A program made the translations under genes and the position numbers. 31,938 nucleotides of DNA from a virus, in IMG/VR virus record IMGVR_UViG_3300038563_000004, positions 1 through 31,938 of that record; one strand, given 5' to 3'. Position 1 is the stretch's first letter, and the number at the start of each line of letters is the position of its first letter. The notes beneath the pieces are model-generated. The model ran no database searches. It was not told the DNA's origin and saw only the letters and a list, made by a program, of their open reading frames with translations. This document shows positions 1 to 9,074 of this stretch, piece by piece.

Positions 1-1
1 A

Positions 2-406
2 TGGGGCTGGACACAATATGGCATAGTCAGTGTAGGCATCTACTTCCGTTACCGTATCCTCTCCAACCAATTCACCATCTTCCCTGTCCCAGGGGTTGAT
101 GAGTTGTTTGCATTCTACTACATCAGCAAGAATTGGCTGTACGATGTAAGTAACGAGCCTAAAGACGTCATCACCGCTGGCACCGACACCATCATGTTCG
201 ATGACCGGCTGATGATTTCTGGCCTTAAACTTCGTCTGTGGGCCGCCAAAGGATTCGATACCACTCAACTGGCCTCCGAGTATAATTATGCCCTACAGGC
301 CCAGATGGGCCAGGACCAAGGGGCTGCTGTCATCCACCTTAGTGGAGGCGATGGCTTCCATTACATTGATGCTAGCAACGTGCCGGATGGTAGCTGGAGC
401 GTCTAA
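2..406 (+). CDS. Head-tail adaptor-like virion protein, 5' partial
   Basis: The reading frame is open from base 2 with no stop before 406, so the gene begins upstream of the window; an internal TTG at 104 is only an apparent start. The visible 134 residues contain FRYRIL, a hydrophobic proline-rich stretch ending in FPVPG, FYYISKNW, and an acidic segment with DTIMFDDRL followed by LKLRLWAAKG. That pattern resembles the small adaptor/connector proteins that sit between portal and tail in podoviruses. This is family resemblance by eye; no catalytic motif is present. The stop overlaps the next start (TAATG at 404-408), so it is the first visible member of the virion operon. It could also be another minor tail protein. 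Confidence 0.6.
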   Translation, partial: WGWTQYGIVSVGIYFRYRILSNQFTIFPVPGVDELFAFYYISKNWLYDVSNEPKDVITAGTDTIMFDDRLMISGLKLRLWAAKGFDTTQLASEYNYALQAQMGQDQGAAVIHLSGGDGFHYIDASNVPDGSWSV

Positions 407-2028
407 TGTTCGGGAAACGTCAACAAAGAACAGGTCTAATTAAGAGCATTCCAGCCCCAACTAAGGGGCTGAATGACTATGAATCTATAGCCAATATGGA
501 CCCTACCTATGCCTTGGACATGCTGAACATGTTCCCGAGCGCTAGGTCTGTGCGAGTTCGTAACGGATACCAAGAATGGCTTACCGGCCTGGGCGATCCC
601 GCCAAGACCCTCGCCAGCTACAATGCAGCGAACACAGCGAACACCTTGTGGGCATTCACAGACACTGGCATCTTCAACGCTACCACTAGCGGAGCGGCGC
701 CAGCCCCCACAGTTGCCCTGACCAACGGGTACATGAGCACCCTCATGTTCTCCAACGTGGCAGGTCAGTACCTCATGGCAGTCAACGGGACTGACATGGG
801 CAAGATTTACGATGGCGCCACTTGGACCAATATGGTCACTACTGGCGCCAGCACTCAAGACATGATAGCTGTACACTCGTACAACAAGAAAGTATGGTTC
901 GCCCAGAAGAACTCCACTACGGCATGGTATCTTCCTACAGATGCCATTACTGGTGTGCTGACTCCGTTCTACCTTGGCGGAGTGTTCACTCGCGGCGGGT
1001 ACTTATCCAACATCTTCACTTGGTCCATTGACTCCGGTGAGGGCTTAGACGACATCCTGGTCTTCCAAAGCAGTGAAGGAGAACTGGCAGGATACATCGG
1101 CCCAGACCCTAACACCGCTGCCACTTTCATTCTGTCAGCGGTGTACTTCGTTGGCTCACCGCTAGGCCAGCGCACACAAGATGATCTTGGTGGAGACATA
1201 GCCCTACTGACCGCTGGAGGCGTAGTTCCCATCAGCAAGGTAGTGGGCGGCACGCAAGCCATCAGTACAGATCAAAACACTCTTACCAAGAACATCAGTC
1301 AGACCTTCAACTATGAGGTGTCAAGGCGCGGCCAGATCCCCAACTGGGAGATCCAGAACTTCCCGTTCCTGACTTCCTTGTTTGTCAACTTCCCGTCCAC
1401 TGGTGGGTTCCCTGCTGTGCAGTTCGTTATGAACACGCTGACAGGTGCCTGGACCAAGTACGATCTTCCGATGCGCACTATGGTGGAGCATAACCAGACG
1501 TTCTATTTCTCAGATGAGAATGATAGAATTCTGTACATGAACCCAACCAATCAATTGGATAACTTGTCTATTGACGGGTCTTCCGGGATGTTCATTGTTA
1601 GCGGCTTCCAGACAGCGTATAACTATTTCGAGATGCTGGGCGTAAACAAGCTCTTCAGCTTGATCAGACCACTGTTCATAAGTCAGTATACGCCTTCTAT
1701 GGTATACAATGTTTCCGTGGACTTCCAGCCTAATGATGTAGAGAGTCTACAAGATCCTAGTGGTGGGGCCAGCCCCATTGACTTCTGGGATACTGCTCTG
1801 TGGGATGTCAACAACTGGTTCGCGCCTAATGCCCCAACTCAGTCCGACGTATGGGATACCGGCATATGGGATGAGACCATATGGTCGCCAGCGCCTACTG
1901 CTGTATACACATGGAGAGGGGTAGGTAAGATGGGCTATGCTGCCAGTCTAGCAGTCAAATTAGCTACCAACGCGATCACAGAGTTTGTGAGCTGCGATTG
2001 GGAATTCGTACCGGCGCAGTCACTATGA
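406..2028 (+). CDS. Tail nozzle/hub-like structural protein
   Basis: A 540-residue protein with many short beta-strand-like, aromatic-rich repeats (LWAFTDTGIF, WYLPTDAITG, YFVGSPLGQR) and a C-terminal stretch rich in W-D-T motifs (FWDTALWD, DVWDTGIWDETIW). Such repeats suit a beta-propeller or beta-sandwich tail nozzle/hub, comparable to P22 gp10 or T7 gp12 in role. It lies between the adaptor and the ejection proteins, where podoviruses encode the nozzle. No signal peptide or membrane segment is visible. The start overlaps the upstream stop (TAATG) and the end overlaps the acetyltransferase start (ATGA at 2025), so translation is probably coupled. The structural role is well supported by position; the exact tail position is inferred. 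Confidence 0.65.
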   Translation: MFGKRQQRTGLIKSIPAPTKGLNDYESIANMDPTYALDMLNMFPSARSVRVRNGYQEWLTGLGDPAKTLASYNAANTANTLWAFTDTGIFNATTSGAAPAPTVALTNGYMSTLMFSNVAGQYLMAVNGTDMGKIYDGATWTNMVTTGASTQDMIAVHSYNKKVWFAQKNSTTAWYLPTDAITGVLTPFYLGGVFTRGGYLSNIFTWSIDSGEGLDDILVFQSSEGELAGYIGPDPNTAATFILSAVYFVGSPLGQRTQDDLGGDIALLTAGGVVPISKVVGGTQAISTDQNTLTKNISQTFNYEVSRRGQIPNWEIQNFPFLTSLFVNFPSTGGFPAVQFVMNTLTGAWTKYDLPMRTMVEHNQTFYFSDENDRILYMNPTNQLDNLSIDGSSGMFIVSGFQTAYNYFEMLGVNKLFSLIRPLFISQYTPSMVYNVSVDFQPNDVESLQDPSGGASPIDFWDTALWDVNNWFAPNAPTQSDVWDTGIWDETIWSPAPTAVYTWRGVGKMGYAASLAVKLATNAITEFVSCDWEFVPAQSL

Positions 2029-2480
2029 GCCACTTCATCAGCACCAACGGCATGTACCTTCCCTTCCTTGGCCAGATGCTGGAGTATGTGCCAAGCGCCC
2101 GAGCGCAGTGCATAATGTGCGTTGAAGGAGAGGGTGGTGCCCCCATTGCGGGAGTGGCGTATGACGGGTATAATGGGCACATAATCATGGCCCATATCTG
2201 GATAGATAAAGGCCGCAAGCCCTCTAAGGAGTGGATTGCGGCCATATTTGATTACCCGTTCAACAAGCTGGGCGTGAAGAAGATAATCGGTCAAGTAAGA
2301 TCTGGCAATGCGGCGGCGCTAGAGATTGACGGGCATTTCGGCTTTGAGTTCGAGGCTAGAATCTCTAATTTCTACGGCACTGGGGAAAGCTTGGAAGTCC
2401 TCACAATGACCAGAGAGCAGTGCAAGATTCTTAATTCCCCTTTGTGGGCCAAGACAGTTGCTAGAGTTTCGAGGGTTTAA
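2025..2480 (+). CDS. GNAT-family N-acetyltransferase
   Basis: The 151-residue protein has a GNAT-like layout: an N-terminal strand pair (CIMCVEGE, IAGVAYDG), a central block (KLGVKKIIGQVRSGNAAALE) whose Q/R-x-x-N segment matches the acetyl-CoA-binding motif A/B region, and a C-terminal GFEFEARISNFYGTG strand. Start is set at ATG 2025, which overlaps the upstream stop in an ATGA, rather than the upstream in-frame ATG at 1998 that lies inside the previous gene. GNAT proteins are common in podovirus structural operons, where the substrate is unknown; possibilities are a virion protein, a host protein or a modified base. The family assignment is good, the target unknown. Confidence 0.75.
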   Translation: MSHFISTNGMYLPFLGQMLEYVPSARAQCIMCVEGEGGAPIAGVAYDGYNGHIIMAHIWIDKGRKPSKEWIAAIFDYPFNKLGVKKIIGQVRSGNAAALEIDGHFGFEFEARISNFYGTGESLEVLTMTREQCKILNSPLWAKTVARVSRV

Positions 2481-2482
2481 TC

Positions 2483-3451
2483 ATGAGCGGAGGAGGCAAA
2501 GGAGCTAAATCGGCCAAAGCCCCGGACTATACGGCACTAGCTGAGCAGCAGGGAGCCATTAATCAGAAGGCCGCCCAGGAGCTCACAGCGGCCAACCGTC
2601 CTAATCAGTACGACCCATTCGGGAATTCTATTACTTGGTCTCAAGCTAATAGCCCTGAATACGATAAAGCCAATACCACTCTTCAGCAGTATAAAGAGTC
2701 TATGGCCGCCAACCCTAACTGGGATCAGGGTCAAGCTCAGAAGCAATTGTCAGAATATCAGAGAGCAGCTGATGCCGCCAAGTCCAGCGGCCAGTGGTCA
2801 CAGCAGCAGACTCTGAACCCAGAGACCAAAGCTATCTGGGAGAAGTACCAAGCCGACGCTGGGCAGGCTGGGTCACAATACGGCGACATCCTGAACCAAT
2901 ATCTGTCTAGCTATAAGCCCGCTGATCTGGCTCAGTACGACCCTAATTCCACCGATAAAGCCTACTCAGATGCATTGTACGGCTCAGTCATGGATCGTGG
3001 ACGCAAAGAGCAAACCCGCGAAACTGACCAGATGAACACTCAGTTGCGGAACTCAGGCTTAGTCCCAGGAAGCGAGGCGTACAATCGCGCCATGCAGAAC
3101 CTGATGACCAGCCAGAATGATGCTAACCTGCTGGCGGCGCAGAACGCCACCCTGGCAGGTGGACAAGAGGCTCGCAGCCAATACGCTACCCAGCTCCAAG
3201 GCCAGTTGGCGGGCCGTAACCAGCCTTTGCAAGAGCTCGCCGGCATGGCGGGCATCGCTGGAGGTCAGCCATATACTCCTACGTATCAGGGGTTCAGCGG
3301 GGCTACAGGCTACAATCCGACTGACTTGGTCGGCGCTGCTCAGGCTCAGTATGGCGCTAAGCAGGCCGGAGCCAACGCCAGCAACTCCAAGAAGGGCGGC
3401 CTGATGGGCGCTGGAGCTAGTCTAGGCGGTAGTTACCTGGGGAGCAAATAA
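2483..3451 (+). CDS. Internal virion / DNA-ejection protein candidate
   Basis: A 322-residue Ala/Gln/Asn-rich protein beginning MSGGGKGAKSAK, followed by a long polar helical region with NRPNQYDPFGN, and ending in a Gly-rich hydrophobic tail (GGLMGAGASLGGSYLG). This composition and size match the small inner-core or ejection proteins (T7 gp14-like in role) that cross the envelope during infection. A good ribosome binding site (GAGGG) precedes ATG 2483. It is followed directly by two similar low-complexity virion proteins and an SLT transglycosylase, as in podovirus ejectosome blocks. No enzymatic motif is seen. Function is assigned from context and composition only. Confidence 0.55.
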   Translation: MSGGGKGAKSAKAPDYTALAEQQGAINQKAAQELTAANRPNQYDPFGNSITWSQANSPEYDKANTTLQQYKESMAANPNWDQGQAQKQLSEYQRAADAAKSSGQWSQQQTLNPETKAIWEKYQADAGQAGSQYGDILNQYLSSYKPADLAQYDPNSTDKAYSDALYGSVMDRGRKEQTRETDQMNTQLRNSGLVPGSEAYNRAMQNLMTSQNDANLLAAQNATLAGGQEARSQYATQLQGQLAGRNQPLQELAGMAGIAGGQPYTPTYQGFSGATGYNPTDLVGAAQAQYGAKQAGANASNSKKGGLMGAGASLGGSYLGSK

Positions 3452-4173
3452 TGGCTGACTATCTCGCTTTAGCCGCTCAGATGCGGGCCACACGCCAAGC
3501 CGAGCAACAGGCCCGCCAAGCTCAAGGACAGATGGGCGGGTCCGCCACGTCCAACGGTGGAGTGGTCGGCCAGGGTGGCAGCAACGGTGTCTTTGGCCCT
3601 ACAGGCGGATTCCAGCAACAGCAGAGTCAGCAGCCTATACAGACTCAACAGAACCCATTGCAGACTGGCTTGGACGCGTACAACAAATACAAGGACGTCA
3701 GTAAGCTGATGGGGTCAAGCGCTCCAGCAGGAGCTTTCGCCGGGGCCACTCCGGCCACCATGAGCGCAATGGGCGCGGGCGGCGGTAGTAGCCTTGGCAG
3801 TATGGGTTTAATGTCCAGCGCGGCCCCGGTGAGCTTTCCAGGCGCTGCGGCAGCAGGTGGTGGGGCTACCGGGGCGGGTACTGGCGGTGCAGCCGCTGGC
3901 GGCGCTATGGGGGCTGGGGGCATGCTGGCAGGGCTAGCCGCTTTAGGCTACCTTGGCGATAAGGAAATGAATGAGAACAAAGGCAGCATAATCAACGCTG
4001 ACAAGCTCAACGATGCTGGCAGTATCGGAAACAGCGGGATAGGGCTTCGCGCTGGTGATCTCGTTAACGGGTTCAACCCTGCGACTTGGCTTAGCGACCC
4101 TAAGAAAGCTGGCAAGGGCCTCATCAATGCGTTCACTTTCGGTCTTGGCGATAAGTTCTTTGACCTGTTCTAG
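3451..4173 (+). CDS. Gly/Ala-rich virion protein, probable ejection protein
   Basis: The 240 residues open with a short amphipathic helix (YLALAAQMRATRQAEQQARQ), then a Gly/Gln/Ser-rich linker, then a long Gly/Ala hydrophobic segment at about residues 120-170 with many small-residue GxxxG-type contacts (GGAAAGGAMGAGGMLAGLAA) that could insert into membrane. The C-terminal part (PATWLSDPKKAGKGL...FGLGDKFFDLF) is conserved-looking and amphipathic. The start overlaps the upstream stop (TAATG). Between two other ejection-type proteins, it is most simply a second component of the genome-injection conduit. The role is inferred; the membrane-active segment is directly visible. Confidence 0.55.
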   Translation: MADYLALAAQMRATRQAEQQARQAQGQMGGSATSNGGVVGQGGSNGVFGPTGGFQQQQSQQPIQTQQNPLQTGLDAYNKYKDVSKLMGSSAPAGAFAGATPATMSAMGAGGGSSLGSMGLMSSAAPVSFPGAAAAGGGATGAGTGGAAAGGAMGAGGMLAGLAALGYLGDKEMNENKGSIINADKLNDAGSIGNSGIGLRAGDLVNGFNPATWLSDPKKAGKGLINAFTFGLGDKFFDLF

Positions 4174-4181
4174 GAGGATAT

Positions 4182-5438
4182 ATGGGACCGCTTGATCCAA
4201 CCCCGCCGATGGTGACAGCAGGCGCTCCTGACATGAACGCCCAGCTCGCTCAGTTGCTTATGCGCAGACGTGATGCTGCCAAGCAAGCCACTCTTTCCGC
4301 TGGCAACGCCAAGATGTGGGATAACACTATCGGCAAACCACAGTTCACCCAGACCGTTGATGGTGGCCGCAACCAGCCTGATCAAGTGGTGATCAACTAT
4401 GGCGACATTCTTGGTAAAGGCGTCTCCAATTATATGGGCGCCAAAGAGCGTAAGCGCTCAGTTGATAAGAACGCGGAAGTGGCCCAGATCAACAGCGACT
4501 TCATGCAGTCAACTCTTCAGAATGATCCAGCCGCTACTAAGCTCTACGGGGCTGTACAAGCTGGTGTTCCGGGCGCTGATAAAGCGCTGATGGAGCATAT
4601 GGCCCCTAAGAAAGAGAAGATGGCTGTGCTGGTGCAGGGCCTCACATCTGGCATGATGGACCCACAGCTCGCTGAGCAATTGGCAACTCAGTACGGACTG
4701 GACCCCTCCGTAGTCAAGAAGGCAGCAGAGTATGCCGCCAGCAGACAAGAGCAAAAGTCCACAGACTCATTTGCACAGAAAGCGGCTCTGCAGACTCAAG
4801 ATCTGGAAGGTAAGAAAGAGCTCATGGGCATGAAGCCTACGAAGTCGGGCTATACCCAGGACGAGCTGAACGCTATGCCGCCAGAGCAGAGAATGGCCAT
4901 TGCCACTACTGGCGGACGGGAGACGGCGGAGTCCAAAGAGCGCGGCAAGATGAGAGTGGCTGCTGAGGTGGATCTCCCTAAGACTGATTATGCCATGAAC
5001 AACTTGAACGACGTTATCAAGTTTGCGGATGAAGCCACTTACTATCCCGGCACGCTCGGGCTAGCGGCCAACGCAGTGGATCGTTCTGGCAAGAACGCCA
5101 TGCTTCGACAGGCCATAGCAGGGCTGGTACTGGACGCCACTGGCGGCAAGTTAGGTGGTGGCGTATCCAACGCCGACGTGGCCTTCCTCAAGGAAGCTCA
5201 GACTAACTTGGAGAGCGGTAACAGGAACACGGTTGTGGCGCAACTCAATAAGTTGCTGGCACAGCTTAAGTCTCACAGAGCTACCCTATCCAAGCAGGCT
5301 GGGGTCTCGGCCCCAAATGAGGCACCTTCCACCGGACCAACGTCCCCCCTGGACTACACGAACTATAAGAACACCCGCAAGTCCAGCGCCCCAGCCTTCG
5401 ACGATGTATTCCCACCTGGGACTTTCGAAGGTGAGTAG
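4182..5438 (+). CDS. Internal virion protein, helical
   Basis: A 418-residue, mostly helical, polar protein preceded by a strong ribosome binding site (AGGAGG, 7 nt before ATG 4182). It has a proline-rich N-terminus (PLDPTPPMVTAG), a long helical body rich in Gln/Lys/Ala, and a C-terminal third with LPKTDYAMNNLNDVIKFA and LNKLLAQLKSHRATLSKQAG, a probable coiled coil. Such proteins, immediately upstream of an SLT-containing virion protein, correspond in position to the T7 gp15-like internal core component. The C-terminal 8 nt overlap the next gene. No catalytic motif is visible and no enzyme function is proposed. Confidence 0.55.
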   Translation: MGPLDPTPPMVTAGAPDMNAQLAQLLMRRRDAAKQATLSAGNAKMWDNTIGKPQFTQTVDGGRNQPDQVVINYGDILGKGVSNYMGAKERKRSVDKNAEVAQINSDFMQSTLQNDPAATKLYGAVQAGVPGADKALMEHMAPKKEKMAVLVQGLTSGMMDPQLAEQLATQYGLDPSVVKKAAEYAASRQEQKSTDSFAQKAALQTQDLEGKKELMGMKPTKSGYTQDELNAMPPEQRMAIATTGGRETAESKERGKMRVAAEVDLPKTDYAMNNLNDVIKFADEATYYPGTLGLAANAVDRSGKNAMLRQAIAGLVLDATGGKLGGGVSNADVAFLKEAQTNLESGNRNTVVAQLNKLLAQLKSHRATLSKQAGVSAPNEAPSTGPTSPLDYTNYKNTRKSSAPAFDDVFPPGTFEGE

Positions 5439-7572
5439 GGAGGAGGCCAAGCGCCTCTGGGAGCAAGATCTGCTAGCAGGCTATCACCCAGCGGAGGCGA
5501 AGGAACGCGTTCAGCACTTCGCCGAAACTGGCATTGCGCTGCCTGACCCGACGTCTAAGTACTGGGACTCTCTGGTACACACAGAGTCTCGTGGAGACCA
5601 GAGCGCCGTGTCGCCGAAGGGGGCCACTGGCATCGCTCAGGTCATGCCCGCCACTGGCCCGGAGGCCGCTGCGCTGGCCGGGGAGGAATGGGATCCAATT
5701 GCTTTTAAGAAGGATCCAGTGTACAATGCTAAGCTTGGGAGAGCTTATTTCCGTAAGCAAATGAAGGACAACGGTGGAGATCCAGCTAAGGCTCTAGCGG
5801 CCTACAATGCTGGACCCGGAGCTCTTCGTAAGGCTAAGGGCGACATCTCCAAGCTGCCACAAGAAACACAGAACTATGTCCCTAATATTATGAACCGAGC
5901 TGACGCCAGTACTCAGCCCGATCTTGATGATCCTGCTGAAGTGGCCCTAGCGAGGGAAGCACTTATGACTCCGCGTGACAAAGCCCGCAAAGTCTACGAA
6001 GACGTCCTAGCGTCCGGCGGCAGCCCTGAAGACGCTAAGGCTGCGGCTATGCAAGCGGCACCGTCTAAGGCAGCGCCTACAGCGCAAGGGCCAGCCGCAC
6101 AGCCCACCCAGACAGGCCCAAACGGCGTAACAGGCAGCTATGCTGAGCCTACCTTTGCTTCTAATATGCAAGATGACATTGAAAAAGTATATCAGACTGA
6201 TCCAATCATAGCCGGTATGGGCCGCTCCTTTGCGGGCACTATCCAAGGCGTGCGCAAGCTTTACAATCAGGCTACAGGTGACGAAGCTAAGGTCAAAGAG
6301 CTGGAGGGCGACGAGCAACGTTCTCGGGACTTCTGGCAGAAGGTTGACCCACAAGGCAGCGGCTTCTCCCAAGGCGACTTCGGCCGCCTTGCTGGTGATG
6401 TCAGCACCTTCGCTGGCGTCCCAGCGGCCAAGGCCGGAGCTCTTGGTAACATTCTCCAAGGTGCTGCGGTTGGTGGGGCTCAGGGGCTTGTACAGCCAAC
6501 CACAGCCACGGACAGCCAAGCGCTGAACGCCGGGATGGGGGCTGGCTTCGGCGGAGCAGTGGGAGCTCTTGGTTCTGCGGCTCGGGGAGTTGCTGGCACT
6601 GAGGACCCTACCCGTCTGGCAGCAGCCCAAGGGCTTCGCGCTAAGGGCGTAGAGGTCCCAGTCGGCCAGGAGTACAACTCCCCTATGGGCGCGGCGCTTC
6701 GCAAGATGGGCGGCGAGAAGGGGGCCAACACCATCCCAGAGAAGTCTCTTACTAGCACCCTGGCCAAACAGATGGGTATGGAAGGGGACATTACTAACTC
6801 CAGCTTGGAGGCCAACCTCCGCAAAGTTGGCGGGGAAATTGGTGGCCTTTCCAAAGGTAAGACCGTCAGCCTGGATAAGGATTTCGGCAGAAAGATTATA
6901 GATATCGGCGGTAAGTATCACATGTCTGGCCCAGTAGCTAAGGGGGACAAAGTGATAGCTATGGCAGACCACTTGCTGGAGCTTGCCCGTCCAGGCAGAA
7001 GCATCAGCGGGGAAGAATATCAAGCCCTCCGTACGGGTCTGTCCGCCAATTCCATTACAGGCAGCGCCGCTGAGAAGCAGGCCATGTCCGGCATGAAGCG
7101 GGCTCTGGATGATGTATTCAATAAGCAGAACCCTAGCCCTGAGCGCGGAACGCTGAACAGCCAGTATCGCCTCTCCCAGATTCTTCGTAAGGGATCAGGC
7201 ATGCCTGCTGAGGGCATGACGGCTAAGCAGATGCGCAACAAGATAGAAGGGGCAGCGTCCAAGGGCGAAGTCAACCCAGAGGTTCGTAGCCTGCTAAGTG
7301 AAACTAACCAGATTATCCCTAGAACTGCTATTGGCGGGGATGCCGCTGCGGGGGCTGGGGATGATGCAGTTATCAGAGGCATGGACCGGCCCGGTATTGT
7401 CAGTGGAGTTATGGCGCTAATGCGAGGAGTGGCCGGGCCAGCCAGTAAGGGATTCGATAAAGGAACTATCCAGAAGCTCATCAACAACCCAACAGCTAGA
7501 GTCTCTCTGGCAAACCTACTTCGCGGCGGCGTTATCCCGCAAGCCGCTCGCCTCGAACAAGGAGAGCAATAA
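5431..7572 (+). CDS. Virion lytic transglycosylase (SLT domain) / ejection protein
   Basis: A 713-residue protein with an N-terminal SLT (goose-lysozyme-like) domain at about residues 40-145: catalytic Glu52 in HTESRG, the GATGIAQVMPAT signature at 64-75 and AAYNAGPG at 123-130. It cleaves peptidoglycan to 1,6-anhydromuramyl products and in virions opens a local hole for genome entry. The remaining roughly 570 residues are Ala/Gly-rich and helical, including a hydrophobic Gly-rich stretch near 345-390, as expected for an ejectosome core protein. I choose GTG 5431, overlapping the previous stop and preceded by GAAG; ATG 5404 is an alternative without a ribosome binding site. The long upstream open frame lies inside the previous gene. 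Confidence 0.85.
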   Translation: MSREEAKRLWEQDLLAGYHPAEAKERVQHFAETGIALPDPTSKYWDSLVHTESRGDQSAVSPKGATGIAQVMPATGPEAAALAGEEWDPIAFKKDPVYNAKLGRAYFRKQMKDNGGDPAKALAAYNAGPGALRKAKGDISKLPQETQNYVPNIMNRADASTQPDLDDPAEVALAREALMTPRDKARKVYEDVLASGGSPEDAKAAAMQAAPSKAAPTAQGPAAQPTQTGPNGVTGSYAEPTFASNMQDDIEKVYQTDPIIAGMGRSFAGTIQGVRKLYNQATGDEAKVKELEGDEQRSRDFWQKVDPQGSGFSQGDFGRLAGDVSTFAGVPAAKAGALGNILQGAAVGGAQGLVQPTTATDSQALNAGMGAGFGGAVGALGSAARGVAGTEDPTRLAAAQGLRAKGVEVPVGQEYNSPMGAALRKMGGEKGANTIPEKSLTSTLAKQMGMEGDITNSSLEANLRKVGGEIGGLSKGKTVSLDKDFGRKIIDIGGKYHMSGPVAKGDKVIAMADHLLELARPGRSISGEEYQALRTGLSANSITGSAAEKQAMSGMKRALDDVFNKQNPSPERGTLNSQYRLSQILRKGSGMPAEGMTAKQMRNKIEGAASKGEVNPEVRSLLSETNQIIPRTAIGGDAAAGAGDDAVIRGMDRPGIVSGVMALMRGVAGPASKGFDKGTIQKLINNPTARVSLANLLRGGVIPQAARLEQGEQ

Positions 7573-8264
7573 TGCCTCGTAACGGTTCCAGCGTCTACAG
7601 CCTGCCAGCGGGGAACCCTGTCATTCCAGGGACTATCATCGCCACGACTTGGGCTAACACAACCCTGACTGACATCGCCACCGCTCTGACCAACAGCCTA
7701 TCCACTGACGGCTCCACTGCCACTGTGAGCTTGGCCGGTAAGACCATGTCTGGCGGCACGTTCACAAGCCCAGTTGTCTCCGGCCTTTTGGATGTCACAA
7801 GCGGGCAGATTAAATTCCCAGCCGTGCAAGTGCCGAGCGCAAACGTCAATACTCTGGACGACTACGAGGAGGGGACCTGGACCCCATCGGCTTCTTTCGG
7901 TACAGTTGGCAACTTGAACGTAGTATACGTTCGCAGAGTGGGCACCTATACCAAGATAGGAGACAGGGTATTGGTTGGGCTAGCCATCACCACTTCCACC
8001 TTCACCCACACTACAGCGGGCGGATCGGCAAGAGTTACAGGGTTCCCTTTCGCCTTTGCTGAGGATTGGGGGGATAGCGTTTTACTCGCAGGAGCTCTTC
8101 TAGGGGCTGATACTCAGGTGGCCATCCTGGCAGCCGCCGCCGCTACGTTCTTTGAGTATAATATAACCACCAACACCACAGGCGCCAACGTCATCCCGGG
8201 CACGGGTCAGTTCACTTCTGGCCCCAACCTAAACATCCGCATCTGCTCTCAATACAGGGCTTAA
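7572..8264 (+). CDS. Tail fibre / receptor-binding protein
   Basis: The first 50 residues (MPRNGSSVYSLPAGNPVIPG, then TTWANTTLTDIATALTNSLS) are the widespread phage tail-fibre N-terminal module that attaches the fibre to the tail. The middle carries NTLDDYEEGTWTPS, another recurring phage-fibre motif preceding a C-terminal beta-rich head domain. At 230 residues it is a short fibre, so the receptor-binding head is small (about residues 100-230). The start overlaps the preceding stop (TAATG) with GGAGAG upstream. The following small gene may be a chaperone or accessory subunit. The attachment module is confident; receptor specificity cannot be read from sequence. Confidence 0.82.
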   Translation: MPRNGSSVYSLPAGNPVIPGTIIATTWANTTLTDIATALTNSLSTDGSTATVSLAGKTMSGGTFTSPVVSGLLDVTSGQIKFPAVQVPSANVNTLDDYEEGTWTPSASFGTVGNLNVVYVRRVGTYTKIGDRVLVGLAITTSTFTHTTAGGSARVTGFPFAFAEDWGDSVLLAGALLGADTQVAILAAAAATFFEYNITTNTTGANVIPGTGQFTSGPNLNIRICSQYRA

Positions 8265-8268
8265 TAAA

Positions 8269-8619
8269 ATGACTATTGAAAGACGTTCCATAGTAGCTCA
8301 AATCGAGATCCCTTGTGTGGGCGGCGTACAGGTGCTCATTCATTTGCAGATGGTGGAAGATGGCTCTGTCATCAGCCACAAGAACCATCGTACATTCATC
8401 CCAGTGGATATTTCCCCGGCTGAACAGATGGCACATGTGAATGGCCACTTGTCCGAGATGGGGGAGGCACAGATCTCTAGTGCTGACATCCAACGTGTGG
8501 GCATGTTCCACAAGCTGGCGGCAGATCTTCCTTCTGAGTTCGCACCAGCCCCGGTACTTGATGAAGTGGTTGAGAACATCAAGCGGGCCAAGGCCAGCCG
8601 CAAGGTAGACCCTCAGTAA
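8269..8619 (+). CDS. Small protein following tail fibre, unknown function
   Basis: A 116-residue soluble protein, last gene of the virion operon, starting 5 nt after the fibre stop. It begins MTIERRSIVAQIEIP, has a strand-rich N-terminal half (VGGVQVLIHLQMVEDGS) and a helical C-terminus (VLDEVVENIKRAKASRK). The position immediately after a receptor-binding protein suggests a fibre assembly factor or a second fibre subunit. I recognise no family, membrane segment or catalytic motif. The strong terminator 12 nt downstream confirms that it closes the operon. Confidence 0.6.
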   Translation: MTIERRSIVAQIEIPCVGGVQVLIHLQMVEDGSVISHKNHRTFIPVDISPAEQMAHVNGHLSEMGEAQISSADIQRVGMFHKLAADLPSEFAPAPVLDEVVENIKRAKASRKVDPQ

Positions 8620-8630
8620 ACAGACGTTAA

Positions 8631-8652
8631 AAAGCCCCGCGTGCGGGGCTTT
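8631..8652. terminator. Bidirectional Rho-independent terminator between converging operons
   Basis: Perfect 10-bp stem AAAGCCCCGC / GCGGGGCTTT with a 2-nt GT centre. On the minus strand the stem runs into TTTTT; on the plus strand into TTTG. It separates the plus-strand virion operon (ends 8619) from the minus-strand modification operon (ends 8667). Confidence 0.88.
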
Positions 8653-8666
8653 GTGCTGAGCGCTAT

Positions 8667-9074
8667 TTAGTCAGTACCGCCGCCATATCTAGTTTCACCT
8701 CTACCTTCAAGTGATCCGAACGCTGTGTTCAGCTTGAACTCTATATTGTCTGCTACTTGCTGAGCTGTCTTTTGAGTTTCCACGCTAGCTGTGCAGTAGG
8801 ATTCTACCAGTAGAAGATACCGGCGCAGATCCTGGATGTCATCAAGTACTCCTTCGGCCCCGTTCAAAACCCCATCGGCCTGTATAGACTTGAAGATGTC
8901 ATATCCTTGTGACTTGCACAGATTCTCGATGCGGTCCCATTTTCTGGCCAGCATCATGAACGCCCCCACTCCACCACGATTTCTCCAGCTAGATCCGTAA
9001 GACTGGCCCTTTTGGATGAGTACATCAACATCTATCTCACCCAGTTTACGCATGTTCAGATAGTCTTCGATCAT
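8667..9074 (-). CDS. Conserved small protein with YGxSWxxRGG motif
   Basis: A 135-residue protein, last in the modification operon. The central segment (SYGSSWRNRGGVGAFMMLAR followed by KWDRIENL, about residues 26-53) is the kind of strongly conserved core seen in phage proteins encoded near nucleotide-metabolism or base-modification genes; I recognise the pattern but cannot name a reaction. The rest is helical (DIQDLRRYLLLVESY). Start is taken at ATG 9074, overlapping the HD-protein stop in an ATGA and preceded by GGAG 8 nt upstream, rather than ATG 9092. Its location downstream of HD and TS-like genes suggests a role in handling modified or canonical nucleotides, which is inference. Confidence 0.6.
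   Translation of the reverse strand: MIEDYLNMRKLGEIDVDVLIQKGQSYGSSWRNRGGVGAFMMLARKWDRIENLCKSQGYDIFKSIQADGVLNGAEGVLDDIQDLRRYLLLVESYCTASVETQKTAQQVADNIEFKLNTAFGSLEGRGETRYGGGTD

Noticed and set aside
5155-5430. 5' extension of the lytic transglycosylase frame
   Set aside because: Inside the previous virion gene in another frame; the SLT domain is complete from 5431.
6007-7023. Long minus-strand open frame of 338 codons
   Set aside because: It lies entirely antisense to the Ala/Gly-rich body of the lytic transglycosylase gene, has no ribosome binding site or recognisable motif and reflects GC-rich codon bias.
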